Source: Deinococcus sp. LM3 (lineage in GTDB: Bacteria > Deinococcota > Deinococci > Deinococcales > Deinococcaceae). Taken from it: 64,000 nt of DNA. Within the stretch, counting starts at the first letter, position 1. Each line of letters opens with the position of its first letter. Below are positions 52,284 through 60,556 of the stretch, piece after piece. Location of the stretch: contig NZ_MUFV01000004.1 of the NCBI RefSeq assembly GCF_002017875.1, positions 62,001-126,000 of the forward strand. Reading direction: 5' to 3'. The notes beneath the pieces are model-generated. The model was not told where the DNA came from and did no database searches. It saw only the letters and a program-made list of their open reading frames with translations. The position numbers and the translations under genes were made by a program.

Positions 52284-55088
52284 TCAACTGGCCTGCAAAC
52301 GACCCAGTTCCGCCGGCCGGATAAAGGGCGCGAGTGGCTCCGCCCCATCCAGCAGTTCCCCACTTGCCCGGTCGAACCGCAATTCCACGTCCCCCAGTGC
52401 CACGCGCAGAACCCGCCCGCTCAGCCGCACCTTCCGCGCCAGACGCACACGCAGCAGCGGCCCTTCGAACACGCACACCGGCACCCCCGTCCCGAACAAC
52501 GCTGGAATGGCCAGCCGCGCCTGCCGCGCCGCCCGCTCGAACAACGCCAGGTGCACCTCGTGCACCGCCACGTACGGCGCCTCCACGCCCTGCAGCAGCG
52601 TCAGACCGTCTGCCGCCCACGTGCGCAGCAAGGTCCGGTCCTCTTCCGCCAATGCCGTCAGCCGTTCCCGCACGAGACCCACCGGCATGGGCGTGCCCCC
52701 ACCGAACAGCGGCCACGCCCCCCGGGGATCCATCAGAGTCGCCATCGGCGGTCCCCCTTCCGGCAGCGCCGGCAACATCGACCGGCACCCCGAGCTGGGC
52801 GGCGGCACCGACAGGGCCAGAACAGGCGAGGGCGCCGGAGCAACACCCTCCGGCACCTCGGCCCAGACAGGCAGTTCAGGTGCGACCTCCTCCACTTCTC
52901 CAGCGGGTAGGACGCCCGGCATCACCAGCTGCTGCGCCGCCCACGCGTCCTTCCCGTACGCGAACCGCAACACCCGCTGCGCCCGCGTCACCGCCACGAA
53001 CTGCACCGCCCGCTCCTCCGCCTCGTCCCCCTGACTCAGTGGCATCAGTTCCGGGTACAGGATCGTCACCCGCGGCCACTCCTTGCCCTTCGCCCGGTGT
53101 ACTGACGCCAGCAGCACGTCCGCCTCCGCGTCCTCCCGGCACAGCTGCCCCAGGAGCGTCAACGCGTCCGCCTGCGTTCCCATCCCCGTGCGCCGCGAGA
53201 CGACCCACGCCAGGTACCGCAGGCATCGGCCCACGTCGAGGAGTTCCGTCAACGCCCGCCGGGCTCCCTGGTCGCCCGTGCTTGCCCGCGCCTTCAGTGG
53301 AGCGGCCACTGGTTCCAGATACGCCCGGACGAGATCTGTGACGGCGTCGTTCCCGAAGTCCGGTGGGAGCGCCTCAGTCACGCCGTCCCGGAGACGCTGC
53401 GCGAGATCCCGCCCCGTCACCGCCACACTGAGGTTCCGGCTCATCAACTCCAGCGCGAGGCGGATCAGCGGCGCGTTCGTGCGGCACAGCACCACATCCC
53501 CCCGAGCGTACGTGGCCGTTTCCGCACTCGCATGCTCGACGATGCCCGGCTCTGCCCGAGGGGCCGGCCGGATGAAGCTCGAGTGCGCCCGCGCGTACCG
53601 CACCACCTCACGCGGACAGCGGAAGGACACGCTCAGCGGAAGTTCGAGGGCATCCACGCGCTCCTTGAGGCGGGACAGCGCCATGGGGTCAGCCCCCGCC
53701 CAGGTGTAGATCGACTGGTCGCTGTCCCCCACGAAGATCAGACGGCCAGGGGACGCTGCCGCGCCACGCAGGCCCAGCAGGTGCAGCACGTACCGCTGCC
53801 GTAGTGGCGTGAGGTCCTGCGCCTCGTCGACGAGTGCCAGGGACAGGCTCCCAGCCCCGTACCCGAACGTCACCGGCAGCCACAGCAGGTCCGTAAAGTC
53901 CGCCGCGCCCGCGTCCGACCAGAGATCCGCGCCCACCTGATGGAACACGGGGATCAAGTCCACCAGCTCGTCGGGCGCCGCGGGCCACTGCGCCCGGTCC
54001 GCCAGCCACTTCGCCTGCTCAGGCGTCGGGACGTGCAGGCCTTCCTCGCGCGCGATCGTCCACGCCCGCGCAGCCGGTGCATGGAGCTGCGTGTGGTCCG
54101 GGATCACCGTGGACGCGACCAGGCGGCCCTTCTCGTCGAGGATCTGCAAGGGGCTGTTCAGCTGCTGCTGCAGGAGGCGGAATCCATGCGCATGCAGCGT
54201 CAGGGCGCGCACCCGGGCCGGTAAGCGAGGCTGGAGGTCCGAGACGGCGTGCCGGTTGTACGCGAAGTACACGCCACGCTCCTCCAGGTGCCACGCCGCC
54301 TCCGTCAACGTCGTCGTCTTCCCCGCTCCGGCGGTCGCCCGCAGGAACAGGTGTCGTCTCGACGTCGTGACGGCCGTCATGAATGCGCGCTGTTCCGGGG
54401 TGAAGTGCAGGGGAATGGGCCTGGACATGCGGGAACCTCCTGCCTTCACCGTATGCGGCGTAGGGGTGATCACGCTACGGCGATCACCCTCACCGTTCAC
54501 CGGCGCCTCGACGTCGCTGGACGCCATGCGAACATGCCCGCCAGATGGCGGGCAAGCCTGGACCTCCTGCACGTGCACCTGATCCTGAGCATGCACCCTG
54601 AACGCGAACGTCGCCCCCACCGGACCACCCTGCGCCAGGCCCAGCACCACCAGGGCCCGCATCACCCCCAGCGCCCCCGCCGAATCCATGTCCAGCGCCC
54701 GCGCAAACATCCCCAGCAGCCCACTGCGCCCAGAGAGCAGCCGCGCGGCCGCCTCCACCTCCAGCAGACCCGCTGCCGGCACCCACGCCACGGGCGCGAT
54801 GTACCCCGCCCGACCCGAGCGCGTCTCCAGGCCCCCCGGCACCTCCACGGACAGCCACGCCGCCGTGAGTTCCGCCAGCACTTCTCCTGCCCGCGCTTCC
54901 CCGACGAGTCTGGTCAGGGCCACCTGGGACAGCCGTCCATCCTGGGAGAGCCGGTCGTACGCAAGTTGCGCGTCCGCGCTCAGGGTCGGCACTGCGAACC
55001 GGGCGTCCGGCGGCGTCAGTGGAGGGGTGAAGGGGATCGGGTCGGGGATTGAGGGGATCGGGCGGGCGCGTGGGGCAGTCTTGGGCAT
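52284..55088 (-). CDS. UvrD/Rep-like SF1A helicase with an in-frame N-terminal module; helicase start at 54428
   Basis: The helicase proper begins at ATG 54428 (MSRPIPLHFTPEQRAFMTAV; 714 residues) with its own AGGAGG site. Motifs: Walker A ATAGAGKTTTL, LALVDEAQDLTPL, GDSDQSIYTWAGADP, SFRCPREVV and VQFVAVTRAQRVL. Upstream in the same frame, from ATG 55088 (MPKTAPRARPIPSIPDPIPF), lie 220 codons with no stop between. These encode a winged-helix-like region (LSQVALTRLVGEARAGEVLA) and a linker that runs through the TCACCCCTACGCC element. So a 934-residue fusion and a 714-residue helicase could both be made, or a stop codon separating two genes has been lost. Downstream C-terminal ~200 residues are not helicase-like. 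Confidence 0.75.
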   Translation of the reverse strand: MPKTAPRARPIPSIPDPIPFTPPLTPPDARFAVPTLSADAQLAYDRLSQDGRLSQVALTRLVGEARAGEVLAELTAAWLSVEVPGGLETRSGRAGYIAPVAWVPAAGLLEVEAAARLLSGRSGLLGMFARALDMDSAGALGVMRALVVLGLAQGGPVGATFAFRVHAQDQVHVQEVQACPPSGGHVRMASSDVEAPVNGEGDRRSVITPTPHTVKAGGSRMSRPIPLHFTPEQRAFMTAVTTSRRHLFLRATAGAGKTTTLTEAAWHLEERGVYFAYNRHAVSDLQPRLPARVRALTLHAHGFRLLQQQLNSPLQILDEKGRLVASTVIPDHTQLHAPAARAWTIAREEGLHVPTPEQAKWLADRAQWPAAPDELVDLIPVFHQVGADLWSDAGAADFTDLLWLPVTFGYGAGSLSLALVDEAQDLTPLRQRYVLHLLGLRGAAASPGRLIFVGDSDQSIYTWAGADPMALSRLKERVDALELPLSVSFRCPREVVRYARAHSSFIRPAPRAEPGIVEHASAETATYARGDVVLCRTNAPLIRLALELMSRNLSVAVTGRDLAQRLRDGVTEALPPDFGNDAVTDLVRAYLEPVAAPLKARASTGDQGARRALTELLDVGRCLRYLAWVVSRRTGMGTQADALTLLGQLCREDAEADVLLASVHRAKGKEWPRVTILYPELMPLSQGDEAEERAVQFVAVTRAQRVLRFAYGKDAWAAQQLVMPGVLPAGEVEEVAPELPVWAEVPEGVAPAPSPVLALSVPPPSSGCRSMLPALPEGGPPMATLMDPRGAWPLFGGGTPMPVGLVRERLTALAEEDRTLLRTWAADGLTLLQGVEAPYVAVHEVHLALFERAARQARLAIPALFGTGVPVCVFEGPLLRVRLARKVRLSGRVLRVALGDVELRFDRASGELLDGAEPLAPFIRPAELGRLQAS
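54457..54469 (-). promoter_or_regulatory. TCACCCCTACGCC element upstream of the helicase start at 54428
   Basis: Minus-strand copy of the recurrent element, here 28 nt before the ATG with a Shine-Dalgarno sequence in between. It lies inside the open frame that begins at 55088. Confidence 0.45.
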
Positions 55089-55139
55089 GATGGGGTCTCC
55101 TGAACGCCACGGCTGAGCGCGTGGGGTTGCAGCGCGGCC

Positions 55140-55164
55140 TGGCCCCACCGCATCGGTGGGGCCA
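55140..55164. repeat. TGGCC hairpin 1 (stem 11, loop 3)
   Basis: TGGCCCCACCG-CAT-CGGTGGGGCCA, between the stop at 55224 and the ATG at 55088 (51 nt from the start). Confidence 0.7.
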
Positions 55165-55223
55165 CCCCTGAAGCGAAGGCATGCGGGAGGGGAAGAGGCA
55201 CGGTCCTCTCCCCCACTCGCGGG

Positions 55224-55733
55224 TCAGTCGGCGGCGTTCTCCTGCGCGGGCCCCACCGCGTGCCGCTGCCGCTGCCCGCCCGGCAGGCTGAATTCCGGCA
55301 TGGCCTTCCCGCCACCCCGAAACATGATCAGCGTCCGGTACTTGAACTCCCCGTTGGATTCCTCCACGAGGTGTTCCGGGTCGGTCTCCCGGGCCCCGCG
55401 GCTGTACTTCAGGGCCTGAGGTAATTTCATCTTCCTGGAGTCCACGGCTTCGAGCTCCCTGAGCTTGTAGAAGCTGCCGTCGTGAATCACGCCCCGGTCT
55501 CCATCCGGGCTCGTCCACGGGGTCGCGCCGATCAGCGACCAGTCGAACGTGTCGTGCTGCGCGTACGGCAACTGAAGGCCGCCGCACGGGATCTCCCCCT
55601 CGGGGCGGTACCCTCGCCGTCCGTACTCGCGTTGCAGGGCGCGCAGGTCCTGCGGGGTATTCGCGTACACGGTGATGCGGGTGCCGATGGCGTCGACCAG
55701 CACGAGGCTGCTGCGGTGCGGAATCTCGTTCAT
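55224..55733 (-). CDS. Hypothetical plasmid protein, 169 aa
   Basis: ATG at 55733 after AGGAG. Soluble protein with SLVLVDAIGTRITVYANTPQ and TPWTSPDGDRGVIHDGSFYK in the first half and MFRGGGKAMPEFSLPGGQRQ near the end. I know no family. It lies between two TGGCC hairpins, in the same direction as the helicase gene. Confidence 0.6.
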   Translation of the reverse strand: MNEIPHRSSLVLVDAIGTRITVYANTPQDLRALQREYGRRGYRPEGEIPCGGLQLPYAQHDTFDWSLIGATPWTSPDGDRGVIHDGSFYKLRELEAVDSRKMKLPQALKYSRGARETDPEHLVEESNGEFKYRTLIMFRGGGKAMPEFSLPGGQRQRHAVGPAQENAAD

Positions 55734-55800
55734 GGGGTGCTCCTGGAATGAGGACGAAACGGGCGTGATCGGCGTGCGACACGCGTGAACCCCTCTGCCC

Positions 55801-55823
55801 TGGCCTGCCCCACGGGCAGGCCA
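55801..55823. repeat. TGGCC hairpin 2 (stem 10, loop 3)
   Basis: TGGCCTGCCC-CAC-GGGCAGGCCA in the divergent region between the genes starting at 55733 and 55896 (67 nt from the minus-strand ATG). Confidence 0.7.
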
Positions 55824-55867
55824 CCCCTGACCACCGGGCCGAGCGTGACCACATGTGTGTGCACTCG

Positions 55868-55880
55868 TCACCCCTACGCA
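55868..55880 (+). promoter_or_regulatory. TCACCCCTACGCA element 15 nt before ATG at 55896
   Basis: Exact copy of the element at 2317-2329, with identical 15-nt spacing to the start codon. Confidence 0.55.
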
Positions 55881-55895
55881 CGGGACGCTCTGGTC

Positions 55896-56618
55896 ATGTC
55901 CCTGCCCCCACACCCCCACGGTGGCGCGCCCGTTCCCGGCGTGTTCGCCCTCCTGCGCACCCACGACGCCCCCGGCGGCCCCGTCCACACCCCACTGCAC
56001 GTCCTGCACTGCCCGGAAGAGAACGCCCTGCGGGTCGCGCATCTCCTGAACACGCAGGCCGGCCAGGTCCGGTACCACGTCCAGCCCCTGACGGCCCTGA
56101 ATGAGCAGGATCTCGTCGAGGAGACCCTGCACGTCACCACCGTCCGCTTCACCCTGGCCACCGGCGGCGTCCGGTACAGCGTCAGTCAGACCCGCCACCT
56201 CAGTGTCCAGGCCTTCCACCCGCCCCTGGACACGCCCACCGCGCAGGGCGGCGGTTTCGCCCCGCACCTGACGGTGACCACTCGTGACCCCCAGTCGGGA
56301 CTCCACCTCGCCCGTCAAGTGCAGGGCGTCCGCTTGTGCGGCGTTCACCCGGCCCTCGCAGCGTGGGTGCGCCACTGGACGGCGTGCGCCGTCACCGGGC
56401 GCATGGGGGCGTGGCCGCACGCCCAGTTCCCGGGCGTGCACGTCGTCTGGGCGCACCCCACCGGTATGTTTTTCGTCGTGAACGCGGACGGGCTCAGTGT
56501 GCCCGCCGCCTTCCTGCAGGAGCGCGCGGGTGAACTCGTCGGACCGGGCGTGGTCTTGCCCCTGGCGGCCCTGTTTGTGCAGAGTAGACCTATGACTCGT
56601 ACTGGTGTGGCCTCGTGA
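55896..56618 (+). CDS. Hypothetical protein, 240 aa
   Basis: ATG at 55896, 15 nt after the TCACCCCTACGCA element and without a Shine-Dalgarno sequence, so near-leaderless expression is likely. Beta-rich, His/Val/Thr-rich protein (TPLHVLHCPEENALRVAHLL, then LHVTTVRFTLATGGVRYSVS). No family recognised. It overlaps the next small gene by 4 nt. Confidence 0.6.
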   Translation: MSLPPHPHGGAPVPGVFALLRTHDAPGGPVHTPLHVLHCPEENALRVAHLLNTQAGQVRYHVQPLTALNEQDLVEETLHVTTVRFTLATGGVRYSVSQTRHLSVQAFHPPLDTPTAQGGGFAPHLTVTTRDPQSGLHLARQVQGVRLCGVHPALAAWVRHWTACAVTGRMGAWPHAQFPGVHVVWAHPTGMFFVVNADGLSVPAAFLQERAGELVGPGVVLPLAALFVQSRPMTRTGVAS

Positions 56619-56872
56619 CGGCCGATCAGGAGACCTTCCTGATTGCCGCTGCGCTTCTCGTGAGTGTCCTGCTGGCCGTCCTGTTCCCCCTCCCGCTCCT
56701 GCACTGGGCGGTCCTGCTGGCCTGTGGGTTCGTCGTGGCGCTGGCCCTGCTGAACGTGTGGACGCTTGGTTTTGTTCGGCCCGGCGAGCGGGTCACAGCG
56801 GCCCTCGGACGCATGCCTGTGTACCTCACTGGCGGTGTGGCTGCCGCAGGCCTCGTCACGCTGCTCCTCTGA
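56615..56872 (+). CDS. Small membrane protein, 85 aa
   Basis: GTG at 56615 overlaps the preceding stop (GTGA). Three hydrophobic helices are seen (FLIAAALLVSVLLAVLF, LLHWAVLLACGFVVALALL, VYLTGGVAAAGLVTLLL). Function unknown; co-expressed with the 240-residue protein. Confidence 0.55.
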   Translation: MTADQETFLIAAALLVSVLLAVLFPLPLLHWAVLLACGFVVALALLNVWTLGFVRPGERVTAALGRMPVYLTGGVAAAGLVTLLL

Positions 56873-56880
56873 TCTCGACT

Positions 56881-57396
56881 TCAGTCCACGGGGTGCCAGG
56901 GGTTCACCTGGCCAAGCGCGGTCTTCCGGTGAATGCGCGCGTCGATGTCTGACAGCTGCCGCAGCGTCTGGGCGTGCTCTGGCCAGATCTCGTCCAGGAT
57001 GATCAGGAGTGCGCCCTCGGGAAGCGCGCGGCGCAGCGCCGTGAGCCAGTGATCGCTCGTGTGCATGGCCCGCCGCAGGCTCGGCGCGAGCGCCCGCAGG
57101 CGGCGCAATTGACGCAGCGCAGCGGGATAGGTCTCTGGGCAGTGGGACTTCATCGCGCGGCGGAACTGCTCACCGCGTACGGCGGCTGCCGCCTCCAGGG
57201 CCCCGAGTCGCTCTCGCAGGTCCTCATTCAGCCGGACTTGATGATCAGGGCGGCGGTCGCGCAGGACGCCAGTCCGGATCAGGTCACCCTCCAGCCCGGC
57301 GTCCATGAACAGAGGCAGGCGGGCACGCTGGCGGTCATTCCAGCGCTTGGCGTTGCGTTCGCTGGCCTGCTGGGGGGTGCGGGGCGTTCTCGGCAT
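56881..57396 (-). CDS. Hypothetical protein, 171 aa
   Basis: ATG at 57396 has no Shine-Dalgarno sequence; a TGGCC hairpin ends exactly 10 nt upstream. Basic, helical protein (RTPQQASERNAKRWNDRQRA, then ALRQLRRLRALAPSLRRAMH). The basic N-terminus could bind nucleic acid. Last gene of a minus-strand series running from about 61.3 kb. Confidence 0.6.
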   Translation of the reverse strand: MPRTPRTPQQASERNAKRWNDRQRARLPLFMDAGLEGDLIRTGVLRDRRPDHQVRLNEDLRERLGALEAAAAVRGEQFRRAMKSHCPETYPAALRQLRRLRALAPSLRRAMHTSDHWLTALRRALPEGALLIILDEIWPEHAQTLRQLSDIDARIHRKTALGQVNPWHPVD

Positions 57397-57406
57397 CCGT
57401 GAGACG

Positions 57407-57425
57407 TGGCCCCGGGGCGGGGCCA
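57407..57425. repeat. TGGCC hairpin 3 (stem 7), 10 nt before ATG 57396
   Basis: TGGCCCC-GGGGC-GGGGCCA, in the 34-nt gap between the stop at 57431 and the ATG at 57396. Confidence 0.75.
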
Positions 57426-57430
57426 GGGCT

Positions 57431-58219
57431 TCACGCCACCTGGGCGTCCACGTGCTCGGGCGTCAGGGCGGTCCGCACATCCTGCGCCAGTTGCGCCGCT
57501 GGCAGCACCCAGCTCGCCCAGCGGTTGCGGTACTCGTGCGCCCAGCGGTCCTGCCCCGCGAGCGGTTCTAGGCGCCACATGACCGCCACGCCACTTGGAC
57601 TGGCCTGCCGAGGGGCCCACAACCCACAGGCGGACACTTCGATGAACACGCCCGTGTCCGCACCGTCCGGCGCAAGGTGAGCGGTCATCTCACCACTCAC
57701 GGCGACCCCACCCGGATTCCAGTGCACCTTTCCTGGCCAGCCCAGGTGCCGCTGCACGGCCTTCAGGTACCGCCGGGCATCCAGTTCGAACGCGCGCTTG
57801 CCTTCCGCGTTGTACCCGACGTATCCCTGGGCGTCCGGGTACTCGCCGAGCAGTCGTTCACCGCTCAGCGCGGTCTTCACTCGGGCCTGCCACTCTTCGC
57901 AGCGGGCCCGCCACGTCCCGTCGACGTGCAGACCGGCGGGCGTGAGGTGCCGCGTGAATGTCCGGCTCGCGCGGGCAGCCGCGGGATTGCGGTCCTCTCC
58001 CTCCAGGGTCAACGCGGCATTCTCCCCACTCGGGAGGGGATGGTCGAGCAGGTGCACCGTGCCGATCAGGGCCGTCGTGAGTCCCGCCCGGCGGCACGCG
58101 GCATAGAGCGTGCGGCCCTCGCGTTCGAGGGCAACGATCTCGCTCCCGGTCGCCTGAGAGAGAGCCTGCGGCAGCCGTTCAGGGCACGCCGGGTCGAGAG
58201 TGATCAGCAGCTTTGCCAT
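57431..58219 (-). CDS. Hypothetical protein, 262 aa
   Basis: ATG at 58219, again 10 nt after a TGGCC hairpin. An N-terminal alpha/beta region (MAKLLITLDPACPERLPQAL) and several Trp-rich stretches follow (VMWRLEPLAGQDRWAHEYRN). No family recognised. Part of the same operon. Confidence 0.6.
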   Translation of the reverse strand: MAKLLITLDPACPERLPQALSQATGSEIVALEREGRTLYAACRRAGLTTALIGTVHLLDHPLPSGENAALTLEGEDRNPAAARASRTFTRHLTPAGLHVDGTWRARCEEWQARVKTALSGERLLGEYPDAQGYVGYNAEGKRAFELDARRYLKAVQRHLGWPGKVHWNPGGVAVSGEMTAHLAPDGADTGVFIEVSACGLWAPRQASPSGVAVMWRLEPLAGQDRWAHEYRNRWASWVLPAAQLAQDVRTALTPEHVDAQVA

Positions 58220-58229
58220 GACGGCTGCG

Positions 58230-58250
58230 TGGCCCCCGGAGTGGGGGCCA
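58230..58250. repeat. TGGCC hairpin 4 (stem 8), 10 nt before ATG 58219
   Basis: TGGCCCCC-GGAGT-GGGGGCCA, between the stop at 58258 and the ATG at 58219. Confidence 0.75.
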
Positions 58251-58257
58251 GGGTTGG

Positions 58258-58608
58258 TCAGGCGCGGAGCGCGCGGCGGGACTGCATCCAGTCGTGCGCG
58301 GCGCTCGCCACCCCGCAACTCGGGCACGTCCACGTCTCGTCCGGCGCCTCGAGGAGCGTGCATTCCACATGCTTCGCGCTGCACCCCGGGCAGGCCACGT
58401 GGTACGCACCCACGCTATCCAGCAGTCCGGGCAGTTCCACGCCCAGCACCTCTGCCAGAGCCTCCGGGGCGTACTGGAGAGCCAGCGCGAGACGTTCGAG
58501 CGTGGTGGAATCCTGAATGAGCGCACTCAGCTGCACGGTCGTCGAGCGGGGCTGAGATGCTGCTGTCGGGGGCTGGGTGACCTGCTGGTTGTCGTTGGCT
58601 TCGATCAT
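58258..58608 (-). CDS. Zinc-ribbon protein, 116 aa
   Basis: ATG at 58608, 10 nt after a TGGCC hairpin. The N-terminal half is polar; the C-terminal half has two CxxC pairs (HVACPGCSAKHVECTLLE, then TWTCPSCGVASAA), a zinc ribbon. LGVELPGLLDSVGAYH between them suggests a helix-zinc arrangement. Such proteins often bind DNA, RNA or a polymerase. Function unknown. Confidence 0.6.
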   Translation of the reverse strand: MIEANDNQQVTQPPTAASQPRSTTVQLSALIQDSTTLERLALALQYAPEALAEVLGVELPGLLDSVGAYHVACPGCSAKHVECTLLEAPDETWTCPSCGVASAAHDWMQSRRALRA

Positions 58609-58618
58609 GCGTGTCGCG

Positions 58619-58638
58619 TGGCCCCCGGGAGGGGGCCA
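58619..58638. repeat. TGGCC hairpin 5 (stem 8), 10 nt before ATG 58608
   Basis: TGGCCCCC-GGGA-GGGGGCCA, between the stop at 58654 and the ATG at 58608. Confidence 0.75.
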
Positions 58639-58653
58639 GGACTGCAGGGTGCG

Positions 58654-59148
58654 TCAGCGAGGGGCGGGCGGCAGGATCAACGCCGGGAGTTCCTTCCCCA
58701 CCGTCTCCGGGAAGGTCGACGGCAGGACCGGGGCCGCCACCGTGGCGTCAGGCGCCGTGAGCGTGATCAGGCCCACCCGGGCGTCCGTGCTGTACTCCAC
58801 CCACACTGGCGGCTTCTGACCGTGCTGCACCCGCACCCGGTTCAGCCCTTCGGGTGTGAGCGTCCACGTGCTCAGTGTGAGTGGCCCCGCCCCCCGCACC
58901 CCATCAAGGGCCTCCAGGGTCGGCAGGAAGCGGGGATCCTTCGACGCGGCGCGCAGGGACGCCGCCACCTGCCGCGCCCGGACCGGGTGGGCGTGCACGT
59001 GATCGGCGAGCTGCGCGGCCGTCACCTCGTTCGTCGCGCGGCCGCGCCGGTGCTCCACGAGGCCGATCTCGATGGCGAACATGCGCAGGGTGGTGGGAGA
59101 CAGGACCTTCAGGGCCTGCCGCAAATTGGTCTTGGTGGTGTGTTTCAT
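58654..59148 (-). CDS. Winged-helix-like hypothetical protein, 164 aa
   Basis: ATG at 59148 overlaps the preceding stop by 4 nt (ATGA). The sequence NLRQALKVLSPTTLRMFAIE, then VTAAQLADHVHAHPVRARQV, looks like a small DNA-binding winged helix (recognition helix near residue 55). The C-terminal half is beta-rich (WTLTPEGLNRVRVQHGQKPP). A possible regulator of the operon, but no close family is recognised. Confidence 0.55.
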   Translation of the reverse strand: MKHTTKTNLRQALKVLSPTTLRMFAIEIGLVEHRRGRATNEVTAAQLADHVHAHPVRARQVAASLRAASKDPRFLPTLEALDGVRGAGPLTLSTWTLTPEGLNRVRVQHGQKPPVWVEYSTDARVGLITLTAPDATVAAPVLPSTFPETVGKELPALILPPAPR

Positions 59149-59492
59149 AGAGGCGTGGGGGCCAGCAGCAGTTCCCGGGCCAGTGGGGTCTCCCAGAGGG
59201 TCAGGACCTCCTGGGCAGCCCGGGCGTCGCCCGTCCGGTTCCACCGGCGCAGCGCCGTCAGGAACGGCGTCAGGCGGGCGTCGTTCAGGGCATCCAGGGC
59301 GTCCAGGTGGAAGCAGGTCACCGCTGCTGGGGCCGCATGGTACAGCAGCCGCGCGTCCGACTCGGTGTCCGTCCCGAGGAGGAACCCGGTCGGCTCACCG
59401 TCCAGGTACGCGAAGACGCTCAGCCGGCCGATCACCATGGGTTCGCTTTCGAACGTGATCAGGTCCGGCCTGGGGCGCAGGCCGCCCGTCAC
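59145..59492 (-). CDS. Hypothetical protein, 115 aa
   Basis: GTG at 59492 overlaps the preceding stop (GTGA), and its own stop overlaps the next start (ATGA). Contains MVIGRLSVFAYLDGEPTGFL and FHLDALDALNDARLTPFLTA. No family recognised; the chained 4-nt overlaps support expression as one operon. Confidence 0.55.
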   Translation of the reverse strand: MTGGLRPRPDLITFESEPMVIGRLSVFAYLDGEPTGFLLGTDTESDARLLYHAAPAAVTCFHLDALDALNDARLTPFLTALRRWNRTGDARAAQEVLTLWETPLARELLLAPTPL

Positions 59493-59926
59493 AGGGGGAC
59501 CTGCTCGAAGGTGAGGAGGTGCTCGGTGGGCAGGCGGTGCCGGAGGCCCAGTAGCGTCCCGTACCGGACGTCCCGGTACGCGCGTTCCAGTGCGCTGTGC
59601 CGGTGCACCCCCCGGAAGATCAGGCGGCCGTCCTCCAGTACCAGGAGCGTGCCCTCGTGCATCAGGTACGCCGGGGCCTCGGGGTGCTCCTGCACGCGAC
59701 TCGCCAGGGACAGGGCTTCCACCTCGCCGGGCTCCACGCGTTTCAGATGGTCGCCGCAGTACCTGTCTGCGGCGCGGGCACGGGGCGCGTCCTCTGGCAG
59801 GATCGGCACGAGACCCTGCTGCTGCGCCGCGACGAGCAGGGCGCACACAGCCATGCAGCGCGTCGCGTCGTGGGCCGTAGGTGGGGTGCCCTGGGGCGTG
59901 AGCAGCAGACTCGCCAGGGCGGTCAC
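59489..59926 (-). CDS. Hypothetical protein, 145 aa
   Basis: GTG at 59926 overlaps the stop of the 37-codon gene before it. Contains RCMAVCALLVAAQQQGLVPI and LLVLEDGRLIFRGVHRHSAL. No family recognised. Confidence 0.55.
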   Translation of the reverse strand: MTALASLLLTPQGTPPTAHDATRCMAVCALLVAAQQQGLVPILPEDAPRARAADRYCGDHLKRVEPGEVEALSLASRVQEHPEAPAYLMHEGTLLVLEDGRLIFRGVHRHSALERAYRDVRYGTLLGLRHRLPTEHLLTFEQVPL

Positions 59927-60036
59927 GCGCGGCTCCCAGCGGAAGGGACGTTGGAGCGGGTGGGGTGCATGGAACCTCCGTACAGGGTGCGGCAGAGGGC
60001 GAGCGGGATCAGAACGGACAGGATCGCGGTGAGCAT
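59923..60036 (-). CDS. Small single-span membrane peptide, 37 aa
   Basis: ATG at 60036 lies exactly 10 nt after a TGGCC hairpin, and the stop overlaps the next GTG. MLTAILSVLIPLALCRTLYG is one membrane helix, followed by a short polar tail. Position and spacing, rather than length, support it. Confidence 0.5.
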   Translation of the reverse strand: MLTAILSVLIPLALCRTLYGGSMHPTRSNVPSAGSRA

Positions 60037-60046
60037 GCGGCTCACG

Positions 60047-60067
60047 TGGCCCCCGGGCAGGGGGCCA
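60047..60067. repeat. TGGCC hairpin 6 (stem 8), 10 nt before ATG 60036
   Basis: TGGCCCCC-GGGCA-GGGGGCCA, between the stop at 60075 and the ATG at 60036. Confidence 0.75.
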
Positions 60068-60074
60068 GGACTGG

Positions 60075-60185
60075 TTACGGGTGCCGGGGGCCCCGGCGGA
60101 CCTTCACGGCGATGACTGCGGCCGTGAGGGTGCCGAGTGTGGCGAGCAGGCCGACGTACGCGAGGAACAGGGTGAGCAAATTCAT
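60075..60185 (-). CDS. Small single-span membrane peptide, 36 aa
   Basis: ATG at 60185 after a CTGGAG-type site. MNLLTLFLAYVGLLATLGTL continues into TAAVIAVKVRRGPRHP: one helix with a positively charged tail. It lies between the 118-residue gene and hairpin 6 in the same operon. Function unknown. Confidence 0.5.
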   Translation of the reverse strand: MNLLTLFLAYVGLLATLGTLTAAVIAVKVRRGPRHP

Positions 60186-60199
60186 GGGCACTCCAGGAG

Positions 60200-60556
60200 T
60201 CAGGCGAGGTCAAGGGCGAGTTCACGCCTCAGAGCGGCCGCGTCCCGCAGGAGGCTCGCGAGCTCCAGGCACAGGTCCGCCCGGCGGTCCAGACGCGTGA
60301 GGTCCGGCAGGGGGAGCCCGGACGCCTCGAGGCTCTCCGCGCGCAGCTCGCCCAGCTGCTGGACCGTGCGCTCGTCCGCGAGGGCCTGCTGGTCAAGTTG
60401 CTCGGCACTCAGGGGCTGCGGGGCGAGTGGGGTGGGCAGGGCGGCCCGTTCGGCCCGGGCGGCATGGAGGGTGTCCTCGTCGAGAACGTCCAGCAGGGAG
60501 ATCAGGGCGACCAGATCACCCTCGCAGTGCGCGGCCAGGCGGTGCAGGACCGTCAC
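60200..60556 (-). CDS. Hypothetical helical protein, 118 aa
   Basis: GTG at 60556 overlaps the preceding stop (GTGA). Leu-rich, acidic helices (LAAHCEGDLVALISLLDVLD, then RRADLCLELASLLRDAAALR). Possibly coiled-coil; no family recognised. Confidence 0.55.
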   Translation of the reverse strand: MTVLHRLAAHCEGDLVALISLLDVLDEDTLHAARAERAALPTPLAPQPLSAEQLDQQALADERTVQQLGELRAESLEASGLPLPDLTRLDRRADLCLELASLLRDAAALRRELALDLA

